From Neiella litorisoli (GTDB lineage Bacteria; Pseudomonadota; Gammaproteobacteria; Enterobacterales; Neiellaceae): a stretch of 64,000 nt of DNA. Under the pieces are notes generated by a model that saw nothing but the letters and a program-made list of their open reading frames with translations, was not told the origin of the DNA and did no database searches. Of the stretch, positions 1 to 7,661 are shown piece by piece (position 1 is the first letter of the stretch; each line of letters begins with the position of its first letter). The stretch spans positions 62,001-126,000 of the forward strand of contig NZ_JACXAF010000005.1 of NCBI RefSeq assembly GCF_014773395.1. Reading direction: 5' to 3'. The translations under genes were made by a program, and so were the position numbers.

Positions 1-706
1 TGAGTAAATCTTCATCCCAAGTGCCGTCTTCTTTGATCAGGAAGGAGTTGATAGCGCGGTCATGATCCACTTCGTACAAGTGCTCACCGCCATGGTAGAG
101 GGCACCCAAGTGGTCGTTGTAAATATCTTTATTGGTCAGCGGTTGGCCAACTGTTTTAGAGAAGTAGTCATACGGGAAAATTGGCTTACCGTTGCTGATA
201 AACATGTTGTCAGCGGCTTTGGTGTTTTGCCAATCAACCTTATTAACTGGGCGACGTTTGATCTCACCGGCCAATTCTTTGCCTAGTTCAACAATACCTT
301 TATCAAGGATCTCGATGACTTTGGTGCGCTCAAAATCGGGTAATTCGGCAGCTAAACGCTCTTTGTCATCGGCATAATAGCGCTCATAGCCAAAGGCCAT
401 TTCAATAGCTTTGGGGTTGGCTTCATCCCAATTGGCAAACTTCAGAAACTGCTCGGAAAACCACATGATGGTTTCTTCACGGGCAACATCAATACCTTTT
501 GAGCGTGCGTCATCCATCATTCCTGCGAGCTTATCCATCTTGGCACGAGCTTCCTGCTCGAGCGGACTGACCGCGACTGCGGCAATTGGCGCTGCCGCTT
601 GTTCGTTCACGGCAACGGTTTTGGTCGCGGGGCTATCTTGTTCTGAGCAGGCAGTTGCCAGCAAAACTAAAGGAGTGAGTGCTGCTCCTAAAAGGTGGCG
701 TTTCAT
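1..706 (-). CDS. Lipoprotein of unknown function, 3' end outside window
   Basis: An open frame reads leftward from ATG at 704-706 and runs off the window after about 235 codons. The N-terminus is a clear lipoprotein signal: MKRHLL, a hydrophobic core, then LLATAC with Cys20 as the likely lipidation site, followed by an Ala/Val-rich linker. The visible mature part is soluble, mixed and Asp/Lys-rich, with aromatic stretches such as FPYDYF and ALYHGGEHLY. I do not recognise the family. The aromatic, charged pattern and the agarolytic genes 7 kb away make a secreted glycan-active enzyme conceivable, but that is a guess. A CRP-like site lies about 170 bases upstream. Confidence 0.75.
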   Translation of the reverse strand, partial: MKRHLLGAALTPLVLLATACSEQDSPATKTVAVNEQAAAPIAAVAVSPLEQEARAKMDKLAGMMDDARSKGIDVAREETIMWFSEQFLKFANWDEANPKAIEMAFGYERYYADDKERLAAELPDFERTKVIEILDKGIVELGKELAGEIKRRPVNKVDWQNTKAADNMFISNGKPIFPYDYFSKTVGQPLTNKDIYNDHLGALYHGGEHLYEVDHDRAINSFLIKEDGTWDEDLL

Positions 707-875
707 TGTCTTCTCTCATTGTGAAGGCAGATCTGTATGACAACAGAGTGAGCCTAGTTTACCGAATGTGGGTGTCTGAGTTGTTATCAAACGTTTAGCA
801 GGATATTACAACAAAGAATGTGTGCAAACATCATATGTATAAAAATTTGTGAGCTATAGTCCGTTATCTGAACGC

Positions 876-891
876 AGTGACCAAGATCACG
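876..891. promoter_or_regulatory. CRP-like binding site
   Basis: AGTGACCAAGATCACG matches the CRP consensus TGTGA-N6-TCACA with GTGA and TCAC half-sites at the correct six-base spacing. It lies upstream of the leftward lipoprotein gene, so catabolite control of that gene is plausible. Assigned by pattern only. Confidence 0.45.
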
Positions 892-922
892 ATTTTCTGG
901 GGGGGTAAACCGGCGGAATAAA

Positions 923-949
923 GCAAAAAGGGCGAGCTAACCGCTCGCC
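923..949 (-). terminator. Rho-independent terminator of hsp20
   Basis: Read on the minus strand, GGCGAG and CTCGCC form a GC-rich stem around a short loop, followed by CTTTTTG. It lies about 70 bases after the Hsp20 stop codon. Confidence 0.7.
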
Positions 950-1015
950 AAATCAGAAAAGGGAGAATTCAAGGAATGGTTGCGCCCAGCGGGGGGAAGA
1001 AGGGCGCAATTGGCA

Positions 1016-1465
1016 TTAATTGGCGCTGGTGTTTTCCAACAGGGCGCTGTTGCCAATGGCAATTTTCCTTGGTTTGAGTGCTTCGGGGATCTCCCGCTGC
1101 AGCTCGATATTCAGCATGCCGTGTTCAAGGTTGGCACCAATGACTTTGACATGATCACCGAGTTGGAATTTGCGCTGGAAGTTGCGTTCAGCAATGCCGC
1201 GGTAGAGGAATTTGGCTTCTTCCGCTTTCTCTGCTTTCTTACCGGTCACGATTAAGTGATTGTTGGCAAATTCAATATCCAATTCTTCTTCGACAAACCC
1301 TGCAACTGCCATCGAGATGCGGTAGTTGTCCTCGCTGAGTAATTCAATGTTGTAAGGAGGAAAAGAGGTTTGTTTACCGTTTTTAGCTGCCGCATCCATC
1401 AGCGATGCAAGGTGGTCAAAACCAATGAAAGAACGGTATAGCGGTGAAAAATCAATGTTAGTCAT
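1016..1465 (-). CDS. ibpA: Small heat shock protein, Hsp20/IbpA family
   Basis: This 149-residue protein has the IbpA/IbpB layout. The N-terminus (LYRSFIGFDHLASLMD) matches the IbpA signature, the alpha-crystallin domain covers about residues 35-130 (PPYNIELLSEDNYRISMAVAGF, then a strand ending in LNIELQREIPEALKPRKI), and a short C-terminal tail follows. IbpA-type proteins are ATP-independent holdases that bind unfolding proteins and pass them to DnaK/ClpB. The upstream sigma-32-type promoter and a hairpin around the ribosome site support heat induction. It has its own promoter and terminator, so it looks monocistronic. The paralogue could equally be named ibpB. Confidence 0.93.
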   Translation of the reverse strand: MTNIDFSPLYRSFIGFDHLASLMDAAAKNGKQTSFPPYNIELLSEDNYRISMAVAGFVEEELDIEFANNHLIVTGKKAEKAEEAKFLYRGIAERNFQRKFQLGDHVKVIGANLEHGMLNIELQREIPEALKPRKIAIGNSALLENTSAN

Positions 1466-1467
1466 GG

Positions 1468-1489
1468 TTGCTTATCCTCAATCAAGCAA
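1468..1489 (-). promoter_or_regulatory. Hairpin around the hsp20 ribosome-binding site
   Basis: In the hsp20 leader TTGCTT (1484-1489) and AAGCAA (1468-1473) are perfectly complementary and enclose a ten-base loop, GATTGAGGAT, which contains the GAGGA Shine-Dalgarno. The structure ends two bases before the ATG. This arrangement resembles the ROSE-type thermometers common in front of gammaproteobacterial ibp genes. The hairpin is seen; temperature control is inferred. Confidence 0.5.
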
Positions 1490-1582
1490 TAAAAGGGTGC
1501 TGGCATTACGCCCAGCGATATCAGTTGTGCCGCAAGCGTTTGGCGGCGGTGCGGACCCTCTTAGAGGCCTCCGCTAAAATAG

Positions 1583-1610
1583 ATATCGGGCAGCAAATCG
1601 GGAATTCAAG
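1583..1610 (-). promoter_or_regulatory. Sigma-32 (RpoH) heat-shock promoter of hsp20
   Basis: Read on the minus strand: CTTGAAT, 13 bases, CCCGATAT. This closely matches the RpoH consensus CTTGAAA-N11-16-CCCCATNT. It predicts an untranslated leader of roughly 110 bases. Confidence 0.75.
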
Positions 1611-1633
1611 GCCATCCTTAAATTTTTTTTGGG

Positions 1634-2224
1634 CTAACCCCGAGTAGCGATTGCTTGTTTGGCTTTGACTGACAGCGGTAAGCACAGGTTACTGATTTGG
1701 GTTGGCGAACCGGACAGCGAGATGCCCTGCTCAAGGACGATGAAACCGGCAGGCAAAAATACCTTGTTAACCAGATCAGGGTTGGTTGACGACAACAGCC
1801 AATCAAATTGCTCAGCTCGGTAGTAATTGCTGGCATAGTGCAGCAAGGCGCTGCCGAGTTTTTGGGGTTTAGGGCCAATGGCGTATTGTTGGCCTCGATA
1901 GGGTTTTCGGACACATAGGGCGTTGAGACTAACCGAGCGACATCCGTTCAGTAGCGATTGCTGACGTTGGAATAACGAAGCATGGGGAAAAGCGATTGCG
2001 GTGTCTGTACCGCGCAGAAAACCGACGACCTTATCGTCAATGACGGCGGCAAAGAATCGGCTGAATCCATCATAGTCATCCAGTAAGGCGATACCTTGGG
2101 CTTGGTCAACAGCGAGCGCGTGCCAGCCATATTCCTGATAGAACACTTGGTATTTAGCTTGTTGATAAGCCAGTAATAACGATTTCTCTTTAGCGGGCTC
2201 AAAGCAAATAATGGTTGCTGTCAT
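1634..2224 (-). CDS. GNAT-fold acyltransferase resembling LuxI-type N-acyl synthases
   Basis: A 196-residue soluble protein. Its first half carries the spacing of acyl-homoserine-lactone synthases: Phe28 and Trp34 in KYQVFYQEYGW, an acidic LLDDYD (Asp49, Asp50, Asp52), and Arg71 after VVGFL. Lys24 stands where LuxI proteins have an invariant Arg. The second half (LCVRKPYRGQ, KLGSALLHYASNYY) looks like the acyl-CoA-binding part of a GNAT fold. The Glu-x-x-Arg pair of LuxI is not evident, so the product may be another N-acyl compound. The ATG follows directly after the TAA of the upstream membrane-protein gene (TAAATG), which implies translational coupling. No LuxR-type regulator is in the window. 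Confidence 0.6.
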   Translation of the reverse strand: MTATIICFEPAKEKSLLLAYQQAKYQVFYQEYGWHALAVDQAQGIALLDDYDGFSRFFAAVIDDKVVGFLRGTDTAIAFPHASLFQRQQSLLNGCRSVSLNALCVRKPYRGQQYAIGPKPQKLGSALLHYASNYYRAEQFDWLLSSTNPDLVNKVFLPAGFIVLEQGISLSGSPTQISNLCLPLSVKAKQAIATRG

Positions 2225-3115
2225 TTAGAGAATTTCTCGCACCGAAACGGTGGCGATGGATTTATATTCATCGATGTTAGATTCGCCACATTGAAAACCT
2301 TCGCCGATAATCATTTTTCCTTCATATAAACCGGATTCGTTTTGCTTTAAACACACTTCAAAAGAGGCTGGATCTCGGGGGATATAGCGAGAATTAAATT
2401 CAATCGCCGATGCGCTTTGATCAAAGCGGAATGAAATATGTTGGTCGTCAATCATTCTGCCGCTGATTTGCAAAATGACTGGCCGTGTTTCTTTCGGAAA
2501 ATAATAACTGGCGACCCCTTCATAATGATTTTTATCCACTGATACATAAAGTTCACCTTTACCAATGCCATTGGAAGCAGATTTATTTCGATGGTAGCGA
2601 CCGAGTACCGATTTACATTCGCTGAATACCGCTTGAATGGAATCGTAACTGGAGATGCAGGAGCGCTTTTCATCATTCAGGGTGTCCAGCCAAACCGTCA
2701 CTGCGTCCTGAAAACCATTTTGTTGGGTCAGATCAGATAACACGGTGTAAGTGTTTACGTACCCCTCGCATCTGAAAAATGAGGCAAGTCGGTTGGGTTC
2801 ATGAAAGGAGTCGAAGCAGCTGCGCTGATAACCTTGAATACGGTCGACATAGCCGGTAATCAAATCAGAATATTTGATTTCCATGGCGTATTTCTCGGCC
2901 TTTTTAAACTCAAGCTTGGGCAGTGTTTGATAGACGCCAATAAAAGCGGCAGTCAATTCAACTAATAAAGCACCCACTAATATCTTTTTGTAAGAGTCTG
3001 ATACCGCTTTAAATATACCAATTTGTAGAATACCGCCGAGGGCGACGATGGCCGTGGCAGCAATGATGGCCATGACCAAAAAGTGGTAATAAAAAATGAG
3101 ATCACTCTGTTCCAT
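2225..3115 (-). CDS. Membrane protein of unknown function, two N-terminal helices
   Basis: I place the start at the ATG at 3113-3115, preceded by AAGGAG, giving 296 residues rather than the longer frame that opens at 3169. Two hydrophobic segments lie at about residues 8-32 and 40-60 (LVMAIIAATAIVALGGI; ILVGALLVELTAAFIGVY). After these comes a region with spaced cysteines (about residues 80-160) and a C-terminal beta-rich part. I recognise no family. The two-helix anchor with a long soluble C-terminus suggests a membrane-bound sensor or effector. The stop codon directly abuts the acyltransferase start, so the two products probably act together. Confidence 0.7.
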   Translation of the reverse strand: MEQSDLIFYYHFLVMAIIAATAIVALGGILQIGIFKAVSDSYKKILVGALLVELTAAFIGVYQTLPKLEFKKAEKYAMEIKYSDLITGYVDRIQGYQRSCFDSFHEPNRLASFFRCEGYVNTYTVLSDLTQQNGFQDAVTVWLDTLNDEKRSCISSYDSIQAVFSECKSVLGRYHRNKSASNGIGKGELYVSVDKNHYEGVASYYFPKETRPVILQISGRMIDDQHISFRFDQSASAIEFNSRYIPRDPASFEVCLKQNESGLYEGKMIIGEGFQCGESNIDEYKSIATVSVREIL

Positions 3116-3350
3116 GTGGTTCTCCTTGTGATGCAAAAGAACAATGCTGAGAACAGCAAATAAGTTCATTTTGAAGCGTCACGAATATTAATTTGTCGGC
3201 TATTTGCTGTGGTGTAGAACTGCCAATTAATTAGGCGCTGGAACAATACAAACAGCGATACGTCAAAGGTATTAAGGAGAGCGTCTAGAACATTAAACTA
3301 ATCGATACCAAAGCCCGCTAATTATGGTCGATTAGATCCAGTTGATCCAA

Positions 3351-3932
3351 TTATTGATAGGGTACAGTGGCTGTTGTATCTTCGCTGGCATAGCCACTGC
3401 CAATCGCACTGAATGGTAATTCAAGTTCTAATTCAGGTACTTGGATGGCAAGCCAAGCTGGGAAAGTATTGCTATTGGGGCCTGGGAATACGGTGTATTG
3501 ATCACGCCAAGGATAGCGCGCTACCGACTGCTCAATTTGCGGGATCAGGCGAGCGGCTTTGTCACCGCGGATCGACAGTAGTTTTTTGGGTTTGGCGCCA
3601 AACCAATAACGATCCGGAGTCGCGGTCTGATATGAATATAGTGCAGGCAATCCACGGTTGAGGCGCCAGCCAACCACTTCGTAAACGGTGTATTCGTCAT
3701 CATCAATGCCTTTGGTGGCCACCCAAGTATGCACCGCAAACCAGCCCCGCCAGCTAAACGCATCGGCCGCATAGACTTCAATGACGGCGCTTTTTTCAAT
3801 CACAGGATCTGGCGCAATGCCGGCCGGTTCGCGGCTGGCGGTACGCCAATCTGTGTTGCTACAAGCGGTTATCGCAACCAGCGATAGGATCATGACGACG
3901 GCAATGTGTTTCATCAAAGTTATATTTTTCAT
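3351..3932 (-). CDS. DUF3750 family lipoprotein
   Basis: A protein of about 190 residues with a lipoprotein signal (MKHIAVVMILSLVAITAC) and a conserved-looking core, YAADAFSWRGWFAVHTW, then YEVVGWR, typical of DUF3750 proteins. I infer periplasmic or outer-membrane attachment. The frame opens further upstream at 4034, but that extension overlaps the preceding gene and puts hydrophilic sequence before the signal. The ATGs at 3932 and 3914 are both possible starts; neither has a strong ribosome site. It sits downstream of the doxX-yqjG pair. No biochemical function is known to me. Confidence 0.75.
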   Translation of the reverse strand: MKNITLMKHIAVVMILSLVAITACSNTDWRTASREPAGIAPDPVIEKSAVIEVYAADAFSWRGWFAVHTWVATKGIDDDEYTVYEVVGWRLNRGLPALYSYQTATPDRYWFGAKPKKLLSIRGDKAARLIPQIEQSVARYPWRDQYTVFPGPNSNTFPAWLAIQVPELELELPFSAIGSGYASEDTTATVPYQ

Positions 3933-4030
3933 GACTGAATTCAAACTCGAGTCTACATTGGCCGAAATGCGCGCTTCAACGACCACTTTGTTAGCATTCT
4001 TTTCACGACTTGAATGGATACTGCTAGATT

Positions 4031-5023
4031 TCACTCCGCTTCTCTAAATTGCTGAGCACGGCGGTGTTCACTGAAGTAGTCGACTTGCGGGCCTTCGGGT
4101 ATCACTTGCGTTGGATTAATCATGGTATGGCTGAAGTAGTAATGGCGTTTGATGTGGTAAAAATCGACCGTCTCGGCAACGCCAGGATACTGATACAACT
4201 CGCGCAAATAACCAGACAAATTATCGTATTGCTCAATGGTTTGTTTGTTGCATTTAAAGTGGCCAACATAAACAGCATCGAATCGGATCAGTGTGGTAAA
4301 CAAGCGCCAGTCCGCTTCGGTGATGGTGTCGCCAGTTAAAAAGCGCGATTGACCCAAGCGCTGCTCAATGTCATCAAGGGCAGCAAACAATTGCTGATAA
4401 GCATCGGCGTAGGCTTGTTGTGAGGTGGCAAAGCCTGCTTTGTAGACGCCGTTGTTAATCTTGTCGTAAACAAATTCATTGAGCTTGTCGATTTCGGCGC
4501 GAAGCGCTGCTGGGTAGAAGTCTTGCTGATCGCCGGTGATGTCATCAAACGCACTATTGAGCATCCGAATGATCTCCGATGATTCATTGCTGACGATACG
4601 ATTTTGCTGCTTATCCCAAAGTACAGGTACCGTCACCCGACCACTGTATTGTGGATTGTTACGGGTGTATATCTGATGCAGGTATTGCGCAGCAAACAAG
4701 CTATCACCAGTGCTGTGGTTGCTGGTGTCAAAAGTCCAGCCATCGGACAACATATCGGGACTGACCACAGACACGCTGATGTGAGGAGCTAGGCCTTTGA
4801 TGGCTCGGAAGATCAGGGTGCGATGAGCCCATGGACAAGCCAAGGATACATAAAGATGGTAGCGGCCTGATTCGGCTTTAAAGCCGCCATCGCCGGTCGC
4901 TCCGGCAGAGCCGTCGGCGGTGATCCAGTTGCGTAATTGAGCCGCTTCGCGTTTGAATTGGCCGCTGGTTGATTTGGTGTCATACCACTGATCGTGCCAG
5001 ACCCCATCGACGAGTAATCCCAT
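4031..5023 (-). CDS. yqjG: Glutathionyl-hydroquinone reductase, YqjG/Xi-class GST
   Basis: A 330-residue protein that begins MGLLVDGVWHDQWYDTKST, the hallmark N-terminus of YqjG/EcmB-type enzymes. The catalytic cysteine lies in LACPWAHRT (about residue 60), within the thioredoxin-like domain, and an all-helical GST domain follows. These enzymes reduce glutathionyl-hydroquinones with glutathione. The start at 5023 is preferred over 5035 because it matches the family N-terminus and has GGAGG six bases upstream. It follows doxX by 27 bases, so the two are likely one transcript. Confidence 0.92.
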   Translation of the reverse strand: MGLLVDGVWHDQWYDTKSTSGQFKREAAQLRNWITADGSAGATGDGGFKAESGRYHLYVSLACPWAHRTLIFRAIKGLAPHISVSVVSPDMLSDGWTFDTSNHSTGDSLFAAQYLHQIYTRNNPQYSGRVTVPVLWDKQQNRIVSNESSEIIRMLNSAFDDITGDQQDFYPAALRAEIDKLNEFVYDKINNGVYKAGFATSQQAYADAYQQLFAALDDIEQRLGQSRFLTGDTITEADWRLFTTLIRFDAVYVGHFKCNKQTIEQYDNLSGYLRELYQYPGVAETVDFYHIKRHYYFSHTMINPTQVIPEGPQVDYFSEHRRAQQFREAE

Positions 5024-5050
5024 GGTTGCCTCCAAGTCTTGTTGTTGATA

Positions 5051-5494
5051 TTACGCCAAACGCTTGGCGATGGTTTGATCAATGGCGAATCGACCAGAGC
5101 CTGATAGTGCCAATGAGACGCTCGCTGCGAGCAGCGCCAAGCCAAATTCATAACCATTGTTGGCCATAAACAGGCCATTGCCGATATGAACCGAGAAAAT
5201 GGCCACTACCATGGTCAATGCTAGCGCCACTGCTGCTGGGCGGGTCAGCAAGCCCATTACAATCAAAAGTCCTGCGAAGAACTCTGCACTACCGGCAAGT
5301 AAAGCCATCAGATATCCCGGACTTAGGCCAATTGAATCCATCCACTGACCGGTGCCATCCAGCCCATAACCGCCAAACCAGCCAAATAGTTTTTGCCCAC
5401 CATGTGCGGCGAAAATAATCCCAACCGGAATGCGCAGGGCGATGGGTGCAATACCGGCGTTTGAAGCTGATACTTTTTGAATGAGTGTTTTCAT
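5051..5494 (-). CDS. DoxX family membrane protein
   Basis: A protein of 147 residues with four predicted membrane helices and the DoxX-typical segment RIPVGIIFAAHGGQKLFGWFGG, then GLLTRPAA. The start at 5494 has GAGGA seven bases upstream and is preferred over the ATG at 5518. DoxX-like proteins are inner-membrane proteins linked to redox and thiol stress, and in enterobacteria the relative YqjF neighbours yqjG as here. The gene is divergent from a LysR regulator, which probably controls it. Confidence 0.9.
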   Translation of the reverse strand: MKTLIQKVSASNAGIAPIALRIPVGIIFAAHGGQKLFGWFGGYGLDGTGQWMDSIGLSPGYLMALLAGSAEFFAGLLIVMGLLTRPAAVALALTMVVAIFSVHIGNGLFMANNGYEFGLALLAASVSLALSGSGRFAIDQTIAKRLA

Positions 5495-5531
5495 GGTGCT
5501 GTCCTCAAATTTTTTCATGATTTGTGAATGT

Positions 5532-5552
5532 GTTTGAGGCTTTGTCTCAAAC
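5532..5552. promoter_or_regulatory. Inverted repeat, candidate LysR operator 1
   Basis: GTTTGAG and CTCAAAC are perfect seven-base arms around a seven-base spacer. The core has the form TTGA-N9-TCAA. It lies between the divergent doxX and lysR genes, close to the doxX start. Confidence 0.5.
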
Positions 5553-5601
5553 GATATCAGGCATGTTAGAAGAGCCTTCTTGAATAAAAAATCGGAACAT
5601 G

Positions 5602-5628
5602 TTGAAGTGAGTCTTCAAATTATTTGAA
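5602..5628. promoter_or_regulatory. Overlapping dyads, candidate LysR operator 2
   Basis: TTGAAG-N5-CTTCAA at 5602-5618 has the same TTGA-N9-TCAA core as the dyad at 5532-5552, 68 bases away centre to centre. It overlaps a second palindrome, TTCAAATTATTTGAA, at 5614-5628. The lysR start is at 5643, so this copy would suit autoregulation. Confidence 0.5.
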
Positions 5629-5642
5629 TTTGGTGGCCGCCG

Positions 5643-6536
5643 ATGTTTTCTGGTATTTCAATTGAGGCGCTAAAAGCGCTGGATGCGATTGATCAGCATG
5701 GCAGTTTTGCCGCCGCTGCTGCCGCTTTGTACAAAGTTCCCTCCGCGTTGACTTACACCATCAGAAAACTTGAACAAGACATCGGTAGCCAATTATTTGA
5801 CCGTACAGGCCAGCGTGCGCAGCTGACACCTGCTGGCAAATTGGTGTTAGAGCAGGGCCGCGATATTTTGTTGGCAACCCAGCGCATGGTGGACTCGGTG
5901 AAGCAATTGGAATCGGGCTGGGAAAGTGAGTTGCGCATTGCTCGCGATACCGTGATCCCTCCGGCTCCGTTGTTTGCTGTGGTCAACGAATTCCTGCAAA
6001 ATCAGCCCCCCGTCGATATCAGTCTGGGCGTTGAAGTACTCGGTGGCGGTTGGGATGCTTTGCATAGTCAACGCGCGGACATCGTGATCGGGGCGTCGGG
6101 CGAGTTGCCCAAAGGTTTGTTTCACACCAAAGCGATTGGCTTGCTCGAGTTTGATTTTGTGGTGGCGCCAGAGCATCCACTCGCCGCCAATGCGGGTGTC
6201 ATTGATGTTGAGCAGCTTCGCCAGTTTCCTGCGGTTGTGGTGGCTGATACCTCCCAACGCCTGCCTGTCAGAGACAGTGGCTTATTTAAAGCAAGGCAGG
6301 TGCTCAAGGTCAATTCCATGGAATCGAAAATAGAAGCCCAGCGGCTTGGCCTTGGTGTTGGTTTTGTGCCCAGACATCTGGCCGCCCCACTGATCTCGGC
6401 TGGCCAGTTAGTGCGTAAACCCTGTGCGTTTCATCGCCCTGCACAACCCCTGTTAATGGCATGGCGAAAGCAACAAGCTGGCAAAGCTCTGGCTTGGTTT
6501 GTCGAGCGCTTAGGGCACCAATCATGGCAGCTTTAG
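5643..6536 (+). CDS. LysR-family transcriptional regulator
   Basis: A 297-residue protein with the typical N-terminal winged helix-turn-helix (residues 6-65: LKALDAIDQHGSFAAAAAALYKVPSALTYTIRKLEQ, split by the recognition helix) and a periplasmic-binding-protein-like effector domain (about 90-295). It is transcribed divergently from doxX-yqjG across a 150-base gap with two matching dyads, so it most likely activates or represses that pair and itself. The neighbouring quinone-linked genes suggest a redox or quinone signal; this is inference. Confidence 0.93.
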   Translation: MFSGISIEALKALDAIDQHGSFAAAAAALYKVPSALTYTIRKLEQDIGSQLFDRTGQRAQLTPAGKLVLEQGRDILLATQRMVDSVKQLESGWESELRIARDTVIPPAPLFAVVNEFLQNQPPVDISLGVEVLGGGWDALHSQRADIVIGASGELPKGLFHTKAIGLLEFDFVVAPEHPLAANAGVIDVEQLRQFPAVVVADTSQRLPVRDSGLFKARQVLKVNSMESKIEAQRLGLGVGFVPRHLAAPLISAGQLVRKPCAFHRPAQPLLMAWRKQQAGKALAWFVERLGHQSWQL

Positions 6537-6679
6537 CGTCGATTTGAGACCTTCGCAGTTGTCAGCTTCGATTCAGCTCTATAGTGGTAGTGTGGTCCGC
6601 TGGGGGAATTATTGTCCCAACGCTGGGTCCAATAGCAGTAGTCGATGCCTGATTAGGCCAATAGTGATAGGGTTATTCA

Positions 6680-7486
6680 TTGATTAAAGTCGTTGCCAAT
6701 TTACTCTTGTTGTGGGGGATAAGCACTGCGGTGTCTCAGTCGCAAGCCGAGCCCCATGGCAGCGTCCAGCAACAATCTTGGCACATGGCGGCAGCTCACT
6801 GGTGCCCTTACATTTGTGGTGATGATGAATACCCAGGGATCGCGGTTGAATACATCCGCACGTTGCTGGGCACTGAACAGATCCAGCTAACCGTCACTAT
6901 CCTGCCTTGGACCCGAGCCATTCGCATGACCGAGAAAGGCCGCTTCGATGGCTTGTTAACCGCGGTGCCAGAAGAAGCCCCGACATTTATTTTTACCGGC
7001 CAGCAGTCGGGTGATTATCAGATGTGTTTTTATCGCCGCAAAGGCGATTCAGCACGTTACATTCAGATTGAAGATTTAAGTGACCTTCGGCTTGGCGTGA
7101 TTCAGGATTATGGTTATGGCGAGCCGCTCGATAGCTATATTGCAGATCATAAAAACAGCGCATCGGTGGTTTCTGTTGCTCACGAAAACTCACTGTCGTC
7201 GCTGGCCGAAATGTTGCGGCTTAAGCGCATCGACTTGCTAATCGAAGATCCTAATGTGGTGGCATTTAATCTGACCTCAGCGGCACAAGATTCAATGGCG
7301 CAGGCAGGCTGCCTGTCGGCCAACCCGTTTTACACCGCGTTTAGTCCTGCGGTAGTTGCCTCTGCGCAACGGCAACAAGTGCTGGACAGGTTATTGGCTA
7401 AACCCGAAAGCAAAGCGATTTACCAACAAATTCTCCGAAAATACCGCCAGCGCCAACCTCAATCGAACCCATCCCAAAGTCGTTAG
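6680..7486 (+). CDS. Periplasmic solute-binding protein, SBP family 3
   Basis: The 268-residue product starts at a TTG; no ATG lies near the start of the signal peptide (LLLLWGISTAVSQSQAE). The mature protein has the layout of extracellular solute-binding proteins: YPGIAVEYIRTLLG, then PWTRAIRMTEKGRFDGLL, then a hinge and a second lobe beginning DLRLGVIQDYGYG. Two cysteines in WCPYICGDDEYPG may form a disulfide. No permease or ATPase gene is adjacent. Proteins of this type often stand alone in marine gammaproteobacteria, so the ligand and partner cannot be given. Confidence 0.8.
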   Translation: MIKVVANLLLLWGISTAVSQSQAEPHGSVQQQSWHMAAAHWCPYICGDDEYPGIAVEYIRTLLGTEQIQLTVTILPWTRAIRMTEKGRFDGLLTAVPEEAPTFIFTGQQSGDYQMCFYRRKGDSARYIQIEDLSDLRLGVIQDYGYGEPLDSYIADHKNSASVVSVAHENSLSSLAEMLRLKRIDLLIEDPNVVAFNLTSAAQDSMAQAGCLSANPFYTAFSPAVVASAQRQQVLDRLLAKPESKAIYQQILRKYRQRQPQSNPSQSR

Positions 7487-7529
7487 GCTCGGATCAAAAA
7501 TGACGGTCAGTTATCATTATCAATTGGCG

Positions 7530-7541
7530 ATTGTTGACAAT
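7530..7541. promoter_or_regulatory. Small palindrome upstream of the GH50 gene
   Basis: ATTGTTGACAAT is symmetric except for its two central bases and lies 120 bases before the GH50 start, overlapping a TTGACA that could be a -35 element. A second partly repeated element, TGTTAAC then TGTTACCGC, lies at about 7580-7603. Either could bind a sugar-responsive repressor. Confidence 0.25.
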
Positions 7542-7661
7542 TAACATAACGAGTGGGTAGCGTAGGCCCAGAACTTCACCTGTTAACAAAAATGTTACCG
7601 CTACACTCGGCGCTAACGCTTTGTTTTTACGAACCCATACAACCGTTAGTGAGATCGTCTT

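Larger units (their letters stand above)
707..1015. other. Intergenic region between lipoprotein and Hsp20 genes
   Basis: This stretch of about 310 bases has no convincing gene. It holds the upstream region of the leftward lipoprotein gene, a CRP-like palindrome at 876-891 and the transcription terminator of the Hsp20 gene at 923-949. The part at 780-870 is AT-rich, as expected for a promoter. Confidence 0.6.

Noticed and set aside
62-740. Overlapping plus-strand open frames at the left edge
   Set aside because: They lie opposite the lipoprotein gene, whose signal peptide and lipobox make sense on the minus strand. The plus-strand products have no recognisable features.
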